A DNA stretch of 9,382 nt, taken from positions 1-9,382 of the forward strand of contig CAMTOM010000033.1 of NCBI GenBank assembly GCA_947074125.1, given 5' to 3'. This DNA comes from an uncultured Desulfovibrionaceae bacterium. GTDB lineage: Bacteria; Desulfobacterota; Desulfovibrionia; Desulfovibrionales; Desulfovibrionaceae. Numbering within the stretch: position 1 is the stretch's first letter; each line of letters opens with the position of its first letter. The translations under genes and the position numbers were made by a program. Below are positions 1 to 6,570 of the stretch, one piece after another. The notes under the pieces were generated by a model that did no database searches, was not told the origin of the DNA, and saw nothing but the letters and a program-made list of their open reading frames with translations.

Positions 1-200
1 GACATGCAACACATCGCACGGAGAAATTGGACGAATCACGTCGAAGCTCACACGACAGGAACGCTGGATAGCAACAAAGACTGACAACTACCAATACGCA
101 AGCCATGACAGAACATCAGCAAGCGTGACTTTCCCCGAAAACATACTATTATATCTTGTATTTCACAGATTTTTCATATTTTTTAAAAAGGAGTTTCTCC
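1..200. other. Left-edge region with no assignable gene
   Basis: No convincing gene is seen before hypC. On the + strand one frame is open from base 1 to a TGA at 82-84 and could be the last 27 codons of an upstream gene, but the peptide shows nothing I recognise. A second + frame stays open from the edge into hypC, which is probably chance. AT-rich sequence at about 141-190 fits a 5' untranslated region for hypC. Confidence 0.4.
125..152 (+). promoter_or_regulatory. Weak candidate sigma70-type promoter for hypC
   Basis: GTGACT at 125-130 matches 4 of 6 bases of the -35 consensus. TATTAT at 147-152 matches 5 of 6 bases of the -10 consensus, and the spacer is 16 bases. Transcription would start about 40 bases before the hypC ATG. 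AT-rich sequence yields such matches by chance, and hypC may instead be read from an upstream operon. Confidence 0.25.
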
Positions 201-455
201 ATGTGTCTTGCCATTCCAGCAAAAATCATAGAACTCAAAGATAACAGCATGGCTATTGCCCAAATAGGAGAAAGTCAGACTTTTCTGACAGCATCCACCA
301 TGCTTCTTCCCGATCCGGCACTTGTTGGTGATTATGTTATTATTCATGCTGGATTCGCCCTTCAGAAGCTGGATCCCAAGGATGCCCTTGATACTCTTGC
401 CATGTTTCGCGAAATTGCCCAGACACTGGAAGAAGAGAAGACAGCGAAGACATAA
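201..455 (+). CDS. hypC: HypC/HupF-family hydrogenase maturation chaperone
   Basis: This is a small cytoplasmic chaperone for assembling the [NiFe] centre of hydrogenases. In the known family it works with HypD to carry the Fe(CN)2CO unit and binds the large-subunit precursor through the Cys that follows the initiator Met. The 84-residue product begins MCLAIPAKI, the family signature, with that essential Cys at position 2. It also has the conserved GDYVIIHAGFA block at 43-53. The length is normal for HypC. A longer reading from an ATG at 156 is open, but the Met-Cys start at 201 is required by function and has AAAAAGGAG at 185-193 in front of it, so 201 is the start. No hydrogenase structural gene or other hyp gene is visible, so any hydrogenase cluster would lie to the left. 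The acidic and lysine-rich tail (about 76-84) is unremarkable. Confidence 0.96.
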   Translation: MCLAIPAKIIELKDNSMAIAQIGESQTFLTASTMLLPDPALVGDYVIIHAGFALQKLDPKDALDTLAMFREIAQTLEEEKTAKT

Positions 456-519
456 CAGCCTTACTTCCTTTATATGCCTGTGTCTCCAGCCATATTGACA
501 CCTTGACTTTGGTTCGATC

Positions 520-547
520 TTTACGCAAACTAAACCGCTTTTATACT
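520..547 (+). promoter_or_regulatory. Candidate promoter for the ileS operon
   Basis: TTTACG at 520-525 (4 of 6 to -35) and TATACT at 542-547 (5 of 6 to -10) are 16 bases apart, about 50 bases before the ileS ATG. A perfect TTGACA at 495-500 and a TTGACT at 503-508 also occur in the gap, but neither has a good -10 at the right distance. No terminator hairpin is seen after hypC, so read-through from hypC is also possible. Confidence 0.3.
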
Positions 548-599
548 TTTTATCTTCACATAAACAGTTTTTCCTGGCGTCTTCTTATTCGGAGCACTC

Positions 600-3407
600 A
601 TGAGCGATTATAAAAATACACTGCACCTCCCCAAAACCTCATTCCCCATGAAGGCCAATCTGGTTCAGCGTGAACCAGAACGCCTCAAAGTATGGGAACA
701 GTCCGAAACGTATAAACACATGGTTGCAGCCAACGCTCAAAAAGGACGATACATACTCCACGATGGCCCCCCATATGCCAACGGTCATATTCATATGGGA
801 ACGGCACTCAACAAAATACTCAAGGATATTATTGTCAAATCCCGCAACATGCAGGGCTATGTTGCCGAATATGTGCCAGGATGGGACTGCCACGGTCTGC
901 CTATCGAGCTTAAAGTCGAGCAGGAGCTTGGAGAGAAAAAAAAGACGCTGCCTGCCCATGTAGTGCGTAAATGCTGCCGTGATTACGCGCGTAAATGGAT
1001 TGATACCCAGCGCAAAGAATTCAAGCGCCTTGGCGTTTTTGGTGTGTGGGATGATCCCTATATGAGCATGACACCGACATATGAAGCTGCTACCGCGCAT
1101 ACTTTGGCGGACTTTGTCACCAAAGGGAATCTGATGCGCAGCAAAAAGCCCATTCACTGGTGCTGCTCGTGCCATACGGCTTTAGCTGAAGCAGAAGTGG
1201 AGTATTACGAGCACACTTCCCCTTCTGTATTTGTTCGTTTTCCCCTAAATGACACGAAACTCCAGCACATTTTTCCCACAGCAGATATTTCCAAAACCTT
1301 TGTTGTCATCTGGACAACAACCCCGTGGACACTACCAGACAATATGGCTGTCTGTCTGCATCCTGACTATACCTATTCCCTCATAGAAGTGGATGGGAAC
1401 CAGTATCTCCTCGCACAGGAACTTCTGCCTTCCTGTGCAAAGGTTATCGGATGGGAACATTACAATGAGCTGGGTACGGCCACAGGTCAGGAACTTGAGG
1501 GCTTGACAACACACCACCCCTTCTATGACCGTCCTTCTCCGCTCATTTTGGGAGATCATGTTACACTGGAAGCAGGTACTGGCTGTGTTCACACCGCCCC
1601 AGGTCATGGACGGGAAGACTACGAAGCCGGTCTTCGTTATAAACTGGATATCTATTCACCTCTTGATGATGCGGGATGCTTTTTGCCAAGTGTTCCTTTT
1701 TTTGCGGGTGATAACGTCTTTGAAGCCAATCCCAAAGTTATCGCAAAGCTTCAGGAAGTTGGCAATCTGCTCGCTCATGAAAAAATCACTCACTCCTATC
1801 CTCACTGCTGGCGCTGCAAAAAACCACTGATTTTCCGTGCCACCACACAATGGTTTATCAGCATGGAAGCCAATACATTGCGCCAAAAGGCTCTTAATGC
1901 CATCCGCAGTGATGTACAGTGGATTCCAGCATGGGGTGAAGAACGTATTTATAATATGATCGAATTCCGCCCAGACTGGTGTATTTCCCGTCAGCGTCAG
2001 TGGGGAGTTCCCATTGTCGCGCTGATCTGTGAAGATTGTGGGCATGCCTGGAATGATCCTGAGTGGATGCACGGTATCGCGGATCGCTTTGCCACACATT
2101 CTACAGGTTGCGATTACTGGTACGAAGCCCCTCTGGAAGATATTGTTCCTCACGAGCTTTCCTGCCCACAGTGTGGCGGAAAACACTGGAAGAAAGAAAC
2201 AGACATTCTGGATGTCTGGTTTGATTCCGGTACCAGCTTTGCCGCTGTTCTTGAACAGCGCCCAGAACTTGCTTTCCCCGCAGATATGTATCTGGAAGGA
2301 TCAGACCAGCACAGAGGCTGGTTCCACAGCTCCCTTCTTGCTGCTATCGGCACACGCAATACCGCTCCCTACAAGTCAGTCTTGACTCATGGCTATGTTG
2401 TGGATGGTGAAGGGCGCAAGATGTCCAAATCTATTGGCAATGTCATTGCTCCACAAGAGCTTATCGACAAATTTGGCGCAGAAATCGTACGTCTGTGGGT
2501 TTCTTCTGTGGAATACCGTGAGGACATCCGCATTTCTGACCAGATTCTCAACCGCCTGGTGGATGCCTATCGGCGTATTCGCAATACCTGCCGTTACCTG
2601 CTGGGCAATCTTGATGATTTTTTACCAGAGCACCTGCTGTCGCCAGAGCAAATGCTGCCCCTGGATCGCTATGCTCTGGATAATGCAGCACGCACACATG
2701 AGCGCATTCAGAAAGCCTATCTGGACTATGAATTCCATAAAGTTTTCCACACGCTGCACAACTACTGCACAACTGACCTTTCTGCTGTCTATCTGGATAT
2801 TCTGAAAGATCGCCTGTATGCCTCGGCAAAAAACAGTCTTGAACGGCGTTCCGCTCAAAATGCGCTCTGGCGTATTCTGGAAATGCTTGTACGGGATATG
2901 GCACCTGTGCTGAGTTTTACAGCCGAAGAAGTTTTCCACTGTATTCCTGCACCTTTGCGGGGCGAATCAGCAACGGTGTTTACCCTGCCTCCCCTTGCTG
3001 GAACCGATTACTCTCTTTCTGAACAGGAACAGCAGGCATGGGAGCAGCTTTTTGCCATACGTGCTGCCGTTACCAAGGCAATTGAACCCCTGCGCCAAAG
3101 CGGCACCGTGGGACATTCACTCGACACACGCATTACACTCTATCTTGCTCCCGCACTGATGCAGCAAATCACAGCCCTGAATACAGATGTGCGCGCTGTT
3201 TGCATTGTTTCCCAACTCTTCCTCTCTCCTGAGGGCGAAAAGCCAGAACAGGCTGTTGCGAGCGAAATGGAAGGAGTGCATATTCTTGTGGAAAAAGCTG
3301 CTGGCGAAAAGTGTGAACGATGCTGGATTTACCACACTGATTTGGGAACAGATGCAGCGCACCCCACACTCTGTCCGCGCTGTGCTGCGGTTCTGGGACA
3401 AGAATAG
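600..3407 (+). CDS. ileS: Isoleucyl-tRNA synthetase
   Basis: This class I aminoacyl-tRNA synthetase charges tRNA-Ile with isoleucine in the cytoplasm and hydrolyses mischarged valine. The 935-residue length is normal for bacterial IleS. The HIGH-type ATP site is PYANGHIHMG at 58-67, and KMSKS is at 607-611. The editing (CP1) domain carries WTTTPWTLPDN at 238-248 and HTAPGHGRED at 331-340, including the conserved Asp340 region. The C-terminal zinc site is C905, C908, C925 and C928. A second pair of CxxC motifs (C477/C480 and C522/C525) sits in the catalytic half before DVWFDSG and looks like an extra zinc ribbon, absent from E. coli IleS as I recall it. The ATG at 600 has GGAG at 591-594, five bases upstream. 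The stop codon directly abuts the lspA ATG, so the two are cotranscribed and probably translationally coupled. No T-box leader is seen. Confidence 0.99.
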   Translation: MSDYKNTLHLPKTSFPMKANLVQREPERLKVWEQSETYKHMVAANAQKGRYILHDGPPYANGHIHMGTALNKILKDIIVKSRNMQGYVAEYVPGWDCHGLPIELKVEQELGEKKKTLPAHVVRKCCRDYARKWIDTQRKEFKRLGVFGVWDDPYMSMTPTYEAATAHTLADFVTKGNLMRSKKPIHWCCSCHTALAEAEVEYYEHTSPSVFVRFPLNDTKLQHIFPTADISKTFVVIWTTTPWTLPDNMAVCLHPDYTYSLIEVDGNQYLLAQELLPSCAKVIGWEHYNELGTATGQELEGLTTHHPFYDRPSPLILGDHVTLEAGTGCVHTAPGHGREDYEAGLRYKLDIYSPLDDAGCFLPSVPFFAGDNVFEANPKVIAKLQEVGNLLAHEKITHSYPHCWRCKKPLIFRATTQWFISMEANTLRQKALNAIRSDVQWIPAWGEERIYNMIEFRPDWCISRQRQWGVPIVALICEDCGHAWNDPEWMHGIADRFATHSTGCDYWYEAPLEDIVPHELSCPQCGGKHWKKETDILDVWFDSGTSFAAVLEQRPELAFPADMYLEGSDQHRGWFHSSLLAAIGTRNTAPYKSVLTHGYVVDGEGRKMSKSIGNVIAPQELIDKFGAEIVRLWVSSVEYREDIRISDQILNRLVDAYRRIRNTCRYLLGNLDDFLPEHLLSPEQMLPLDRYALDNAARTHERIQKAYLDYEFHKVFHTLHNYCTTDLSAVYLDILKDRLYASAKNSLERRSAQNALWRILEMLVRDMAPVLSFTAEEVFHCIPAPLRGESATVFTLPPLAGTDYSLSEQEQQAWEQLFAIRAAVTKAIEPLRQSGTVGHSLDTRITLYLAPALMQQITALNTDVRAVCIVSQLFLSPEGEKPEQAVASEMEGVHILVEKAAGEKCERCWIYHTDLGTDAAHPTLCPRCAAVLGQE

Positions 3408-3902
3408 ATGCGTGGCAAGTATACCATAGTTGTCACACTGGCACTTGGCATTCTGGCGCTTGACCAGTATGTGAAGTGGTGGATTGTGCGCAATGTTTCT
3501 CTATACGAAACCATACCCGTGATTGATAACTTCATGAATATCGTTCATGTGCGCAATCGAGGTGCTGCCTTTGGCTTTCTCAATCGCTCTGATATTGAGT
3601 GGCAGTTTTGGCTCTTTCTTCTCGCGGCTGTTATTGCGCTTGGCGCAATCATCGCTCTGCTGCGTTCACAGCACGTCAATCTCATGCTTGCGTGTGGTCT
3701 TGGCTGTATTGCTGGAGGCGCGGCAGGGAATCTCATTGATCGCGTTCGCTACCGTGAAGTAGTCGATTTTCTTGACTTTTATATAGGTCTATGGCACTGG
3801 CCTGCATTTAACATTGCAGATATTGCCCTTTGTATTGGTGCTTTTTTAACAGCACTTTCCTTTTTGCTCTACCCGCATTCTCCTAAAGAGGAGCGCTCAT
3901 GA
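3408..3902 (+). CDS. lspA: Lipoprotein signal peptidase (signal peptidase II)
   Basis: LspA is an inner-membrane aspartyl protease that removes the signal peptide from diacylglyceryl-modified prolipoproteins just before the lipobox Cys. The 164-residue product has four hydrophobic segments (about 6-22, 67-85, 92-107 and 134-154). It also has the expected conserved blocks: DQ at 19-20, RNRGAAFGF at 49-57, GNLIDR at 107-112, VVDF at 118-121 and FNIAD at 134-138. By family knowledge the catalytic aspartates are D120 (VVDF) and D138 (NIAD), and both are present. The ATG follows the ileS stop with no gap and has no strong Shine-Dalgarno of its own, which suggests coupling to ileS translation. Its stop overlaps the next ATG by 4 bases. 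A lipoprotein gene, a predicted substrate, lies two genes downstream in the same run. Confidence 0.97.
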   Translation: MRGKYTIVVTLALGILALDQYVKWWIVRNVSLYETIPVIDNFMNIVHVRNRGAAFGFLNRSDIEWQFWLFLLAAVIALGAIIALLRSQHVNLMLACGLGCIAGGAAGNLIDRVRYREVVDFLDFYIGLWHWPAFNIADIALCIGAFLTALSFLLYPHSPKEERS

Positions 3903-4126
3903 CAATACTCTGGTGGCAATTTGCCCTGCTTTTTATTCCTCTTGCACTCAATTTCTGGGCTATCTGGCATATCTGGGCTCACGAATTTTCAGACCAACGG
4001 CAAAAAATGATCTGGTTTGTCTGTGCGGTCTTTTTCCCTCTGTTTGGCGCTGTTGCCTATCTTTTCTTCGGGCGCAAGCATGCTGGACATAGAATATCCA
4101 TAAACGCTGAGAGGAATCTCCCATGA
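3899..4126 (+). CDS. Small membrane protein, PLDc_N (phospholipase D nuclease N-terminal) family
   Basis: The 75-residue product has two hydrophobic segments (about 5-25 and 37-57) joined by a short polar stretch, HEFSDQRQK. The pattern of W before helix 2, then FFPLFGAVAYLFFGR at 45-59 with a Pro and a Gly inside the helix, matches the PLDc_N module found at the N terminus of cardiolipin synthases. That module also occurs alone in many bacteria. No HKD catalytic motif is present, so it cannot be an active phospholipase D or cardiolipin synthase by itself, and its function is unknown. The start overlaps the lspA stop by 4 bases (ATGA) with AAAGAGGAG at 3885-3893 before it. The stop overlaps the next ATG in the same way. 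This places it firmly in the ileS-lspA-lipoprotein operon and suggests an inner-membrane role. The family call rests on pattern recognition only. Confidence 0.85.
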   Translation: MTILWWQFALLFIPLALNFWAIWHIWAHEFSDQRQKMIWFVCAVFFPLFGAVAYLFFGRKHAGHRISINAERNLP

Positions 4127-4968
4127 AAAACTCCCCCAAACTCCTGTGTTTTCTGCTGGCCTGTGGCTGCACCCTGATTTCTGGATGCGCCAAACAAAGT
4201 GATTATGATGCGTTACAGCGCAAAATGTCACAACAGGACGCAGAACTGCGCCGCCTGCAACCTGCGCAGGCTGACAACTACGCTTCCATGCAAACAATGC
4301 AGCAGGAAATCAGCTCCTTGCGCGGACAGCTTGAAGAATTGCAGCGCGCTGGTGGCGGACAGGCACTTTCATCCCTTACCAACAAAGTGAACCGCCATGA
4401 AACGGCTCTTCGCCTTGTCGGGCAGGCTCTTGCTATCGAACTCCCTCTTGAGGGTGCCTCCTCTGGCAGAATGATGCAAGATCCTGACGTTCAGACAGGA
4501 TATCCTACTGGCGTGCAGCAACAGTCAAATTATTCCGGAGGCATTGCCCCCGCACCATCTGGCGCAACGCCCTCATCATCAAGCACCACAACAGACATGG
4601 CTCTTTCTCTCTATAATAGTGGTGTACGGGACTTCAATGCCAGACAGTACCCACAAGCACAGCGCTCCTTTTCAGACTTTATAAAAAATTATAAATCGCA
4701 TCCCAAAATGCACGAAGCCCAATACTATCTGGCAGAGTGCTACTTCCAGAGCAATCAGTTCAGTGATGCGGCTCTTGCCTATGAAACCGTTATCAGCAAG
4801 TATCCCAAAGGCTCCAAAACCCCCGCAGCATACCTGAAGCAAGGCATCAGCTTCAGCAAGCTTGGTCAGGCAGCGGCAGCCAAAACCCGTATGCAGGAAC
4901 TTATAAAGAACTATCCATCATCTGCAGAAGCCGCTCGTGCCAGAACATTTTTGCAGACAAATAAATAA
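4123..4968 (+). CDS. ybgF: YbgF/CpoB-like TPR lipoprotein with coiled coil
   Basis: This 281-residue envelope protein has a lipoprotein signal peptide with lipobox LISGC, so mature Cys22. Ala at +2 gives no inner-membrane retention signal by the E. coli rule, so outer-membrane anchoring is likely. Residues 26-107 are rich in Gln, Glu and Leu and predicted coiled coil. Residues 111-157 are a Gly/Ser/Pro/Thr linker. About 158-275 form three TPR repeats like the YbgF/CpoB C-terminal domain (YNSGVRDF, AQYYLAECYF and AAYLKQG mark the repeat starts). In E. coli, CpoB is a soluble periplasmic protein that links Tol-Pal constriction to peptidoglycan synthesis. This homologue differs in being lipid-anchored. 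No tol or pal gene is present here. It overlaps the previous gene by 4 bases, with GAGAGGA at 4109-4115. The Tol-Pal role is inferred; a more general TPR lipoprotein is the alternative. Confidence 0.88.
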   Translation: MKNSPKLLCFLLACGCTLISGCAKQSDYDALQRKMSQQDAELRRLQPAQADNYASMQTMQQEISSLRGQLEELQRAGGGQALSSLTNKVNRHETALRLVGQALAIELPLEGASSGRMMQDPDVQTGYPTGVQQQSNYSGGIAPAPSGATPSSSSTTTDMALSLYNSGVRDFNARQYPQAQRSFSDFIKNYKSHPKMHEAQYYLAECYFQSNQFSDAALAYETVISKYPKGSKTPAAYLKQGISFSKLGQAAAAKTRMQELIKNYPSSAEAARARTFLQTNK

Positions 4969-4987
4969 GCGCCTCATAAAACATCCT

Positions 4988-5032
4988 TTCCTCCTGTCGT
5001 CTTTTTTCATTTTAAAGAGATGGCAGGAGGAA
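4988..5032 (+). promoter_or_regulatory. 19-bp perfect RNA hairpin that buries an AGGAGG sequence
   Basis: The left arm is 4988-5006, the loop 5007-5013 and the right arm 5014-5032. All 19 positions pair, three of them as G-U wobbles (4997-5023, 4999-5021 and 5003-5017). The wobbles would be A-C mismatches on the other strand, so the structure favours + strand RNA. No U-tract follows, so it is not a standard Rho-independent terminator. The right arm holds AGGAGG at 5025-5030, paired with CCTCCT at 4990-4995, but the next start codon is 27 bases beyond it. Roles could include mRNA 3'-end protection, processing between the lipoprotein and ferredoxin cistrons, or translational control. Confidence 0.6.
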
Positions 5033-5057
5033 TATAACACATTATCGCGAGAACAGC

Positions 5058-5504
5058 ATGACAGCAAAAACCTCACATGATCAGAGTCGAAAAGAGGTAC
5101 AACTTGTCTTTCCTCCTGAAATATCTGGAGAACCTCTTATCTGGCGCATGCTGCAAGACTATAAGCTGATGTTCAATATACGCAAAGCCCAGATTACCCC
5201 GCGTGAAGAAGGACATCTCACGCTTGAGCTGGTTGGCGATACTGAACAAATCCGCACAGGACTGGAATTTTTGCGGCAAAATGGTGTTTCTGTTACTCCT
5301 TTTGCCCAACGTGTTTACCGTGATGAAGCACTGTGCATGCACTGCGGTCTTTGCCTGACGCTCTGTCCTCCCAAAGCGCTAACAGTGGACTCACAAACAC
5401 GCTTGCTTCATTTTGATGAGGAAAAATGCACGCGCTGTGGACAATGTGCCCGCATCTGTCCCGCCAAAGCTATTTCACACAAAATACACCGCAGCTCCAT
5501 GTAA
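5058..5504 (+). CDS. NIL domain plus 2x[4Fe-4S] ferredoxin-like protein
   Basis: The 148-residue cytoplasmic protein has an N-terminal NIL domain (about 12-86), the ligand-binding fold also seen at the C terminus of the methionine transporter ATPase MetN. A bacterial-type ferredoxin domain follows with two complete cluster motifs: C93-x2-C96-x2-C99-x3-C103 and C124-x2-C127-x2-C130-x3-C134. Each last Cys is followed by Pro, as usual. In Methanosarcina (MA1822 with the DUF39/COG1900 protein MA1821) and, as I recall, in Desulfovibrio genetics, NIL-ferredoxins act in forming homocysteine from aspartate semialdehyde and a sulfide source. That is the best functional guess here, though no DUF39 gene is in the window. 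The ATG at 5058 has only a weak Shine-Dalgarno (GAGA at 5049-5052). A much stronger AGGAGG lies too far upstream, inside the hairpin. The next gene starts 48 bases after the stop. Confidence 0.93.
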   Translation: MTAKTSHDQSRKEVQLVFPPEISGEPLIWRMLQDYKLMFNIRKAQITPREEGHLTLELVGDTEQIRTGLEFLRQNGVSVTPFAQRVYRDEALCMHCGLCLTLCPPKALTVDSQTRLLHFDEEKCTRCGQCARICPAKAISHKIHRSSM

Positions 5505-5552
5505 TGGCATTTTACAGCCAAGACAAAACGCACTCATTTTCCCACAAAAACG

Positions 5553-6437
5553 ATGGATGTGCATATGTACGATAAAAACCAGCAACTCGAAACGACAGCA
5601 ACATATACCGATTCTTCTTCCAGTGAGCATATGGGAGAACACCGTACGCACATGCCGACAACTGATGATCTTCATGAAGATACCTCTTCTGCAGAAGCCA
5701 GGCTTGACGCTGAAACACAGGAAACATGGCCTGAAGATGATCTTGCCGGTTACCATGATACATCTTCCTCCAGCGCAAATACCGCTTCACATACCCTGGA
5801 AGCTGAACCAGTCGCAGAGCCTTTCGAGGCAGAACCACTGGAAGACCCCAAAGCTTCTTCGGCTGCCGCACGGGAAATGCTTACTAACAGCCATAAAGCA
5901 ACTCTGCGAGTTCTTGAGATCGCCACGCAGGCTTTGATACTGCAAAATGAATATGGCGCTGTTCTGGCAGAAATGAAAAAAGGGAGTCTGGAAAATCTTC
6001 CCCCAGACTGTTCTGTCATATCTATGGAAAACGGTGGTTACTTTTCACCAGCACTGCTGGATCGCCTATGCTCCATGCACAAACAGTTACGCAATGACCT
6101 GACTGACATTATTACCAGTCTGACCTTTCAGGAAATCACCGGACGGCGTCTGGAGCACATCGCAACACTGACAGATTTAAAGCATACTCTTGAAGGGCTT
6201 TCCCGTGCCATGCAAACAGCAGTCCCCTTCGATAAAGATTTTGGCACATTGGAAGCTACGTTTTCAGGAATGCTGCAACAAGAGGTTGAACGCGCTGGCA
6301 CAGAAGTGCAAAGATCTCTCGCCCATCAAGCCTCTTCTGCCAGGCATAATCCACAATACCTCCATTCTCTTCCTGCCTCAGAAGAGCCAGAAGCCCCTCT
6401 TACAATGGAAGATGTCCTGAAAAAACTTGGCATTTGA
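5553..6437 (+). CDS. CheZ-like protein with acidic N-terminal region and altered catalytic motif
   Basis: The 294-residue protein has two parts. Residues 1-105 are low-complexity, acidic and Ser/Thr-rich, with an imperfect EAEP repeat near 83-96. Residues 106-255 are helical and contain FQEITGRR at 192-199, in the place of the CheZ signature FQDLTGQ. The final residues, MEDVLKKLGI, resemble the CheY-binding C-terminal peptide of E. coli CheZ, which ends in LLDSLGF. CheZ dephosphorylates CheY-P using a Gln (Q147 in E. coli) and an Asp (D143). Here these positions are R198 and E194, so standard phosphatase activity is doubtful. No other chemotaxis gene is nearby. The start is uncertain: an ATG at 5565 has GGATG at 5555-5559 at better spacing than anything before 5553. 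A strong terminator follows. It may be a CheY-binding or other response-regulator-binding protein. Confidence 0.78.
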   Translation: MDVHMYDKNQQLETTATYTDSSSSEHMGEHRTHMPTTDDLHEDTSSAEARLDAETQETWPEDDLAGYHDTSSSSANTASHTLEAEPVAEPFEAEPLEDPKASSAAAREMLTNSHKATLRVLEIATQALILQNEYGAVLAEMKKGSLENLPPDCSVISMENGGYFSPALLDRLCSMHKQLRNDLTDIITSLTFQEITGRRLEHIATLTDLKHTLEGLSRAMQTAVPFDKDFGTLEATFSGMLQQEVERAGTEVQRSLAHQASSARHNPQYLHSLPASEEPEAPLTMEDVLKKLGI

Positions 6438-6477
6438 ACAACATATTTTTTTCCTCTGTCAAACAATGACTATAATG

Positions 6478-6508
6478 AAACCCCCTCAGCGAATGCCGAG
6501 GGGGTTTT
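6478..6508. terminator. Bidirectional Rho-independent terminator between convergent genes
   Basis: A 10-bp stem pairs AAACCCCCTC (6478-6487) with GAGGGGGTTT (6498-6507). Past one A-C mismatch, two further G-C pairs close a GAAT tetraloop (6491-6494). T bases follow on the + strand and A bases precede it, so it can end both the CheZ-like transcript and the convergent minus-strand transcript. It lies about 40 bases after the + stop and about 60 bases after the minus stop. Confidence 0.92.
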
Positions 6509-6524
6509 ATACAGGCAAAAAAAC

Positions 6525-6540
6525 ATCGTAAAAAAACGAT
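6525..6540 (-). terminator. Weak hairpin with T-run after the minus-strand gene
   Basis: Read on the minus strand, ATCGT and ACGAT pair around six T bases, and a run of seven T bases follows after one G. This resembles a Rho-independent terminator just after the 6571 stop, but the stem is only 5 bp and AT-rich. The strong stem at 6478-6508 is likely the main stop. A similar ATCG-N8-CGAT palindrome lies upstream of this gene at 9245-9260. Confidence 0.3.
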
Positions 6541-6570
6541 CCCAATTTCCCTAAATATAAAAACTGGGCG

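Noticed and set aside
456..599. T-box or other leader upstream of ileS
   Set aside because: The gap is only 144 bases, lacks the conserved T-box sequence and any antiterminator/terminator pair, and no stable hairpin was found.
639..1175. Long open frame on the minus strand (178 codons) inside ileS
   Set aside because: It lies wholly opposite well-conserved IleS sequence including the HIGH motif, has no recognisable domain, and fits a shadow of codon bias.
5413..5937. Open + frame of 174 codons overlapping the ferredoxin end and CheZ-like start
   Set aside because: It overlaps two better-supported genes in another frame and its peptide shows no family feature. The second [4Fe-4S] motif and CheZ signature are only in the chosen frames.
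6471..6476. Perfect TATAAT that could be a -10 box
   Set aside because: It lies directly against the terminator stem and has no reasonable -35 at 16-18 bases, so a transcript would begin inside the terminator.
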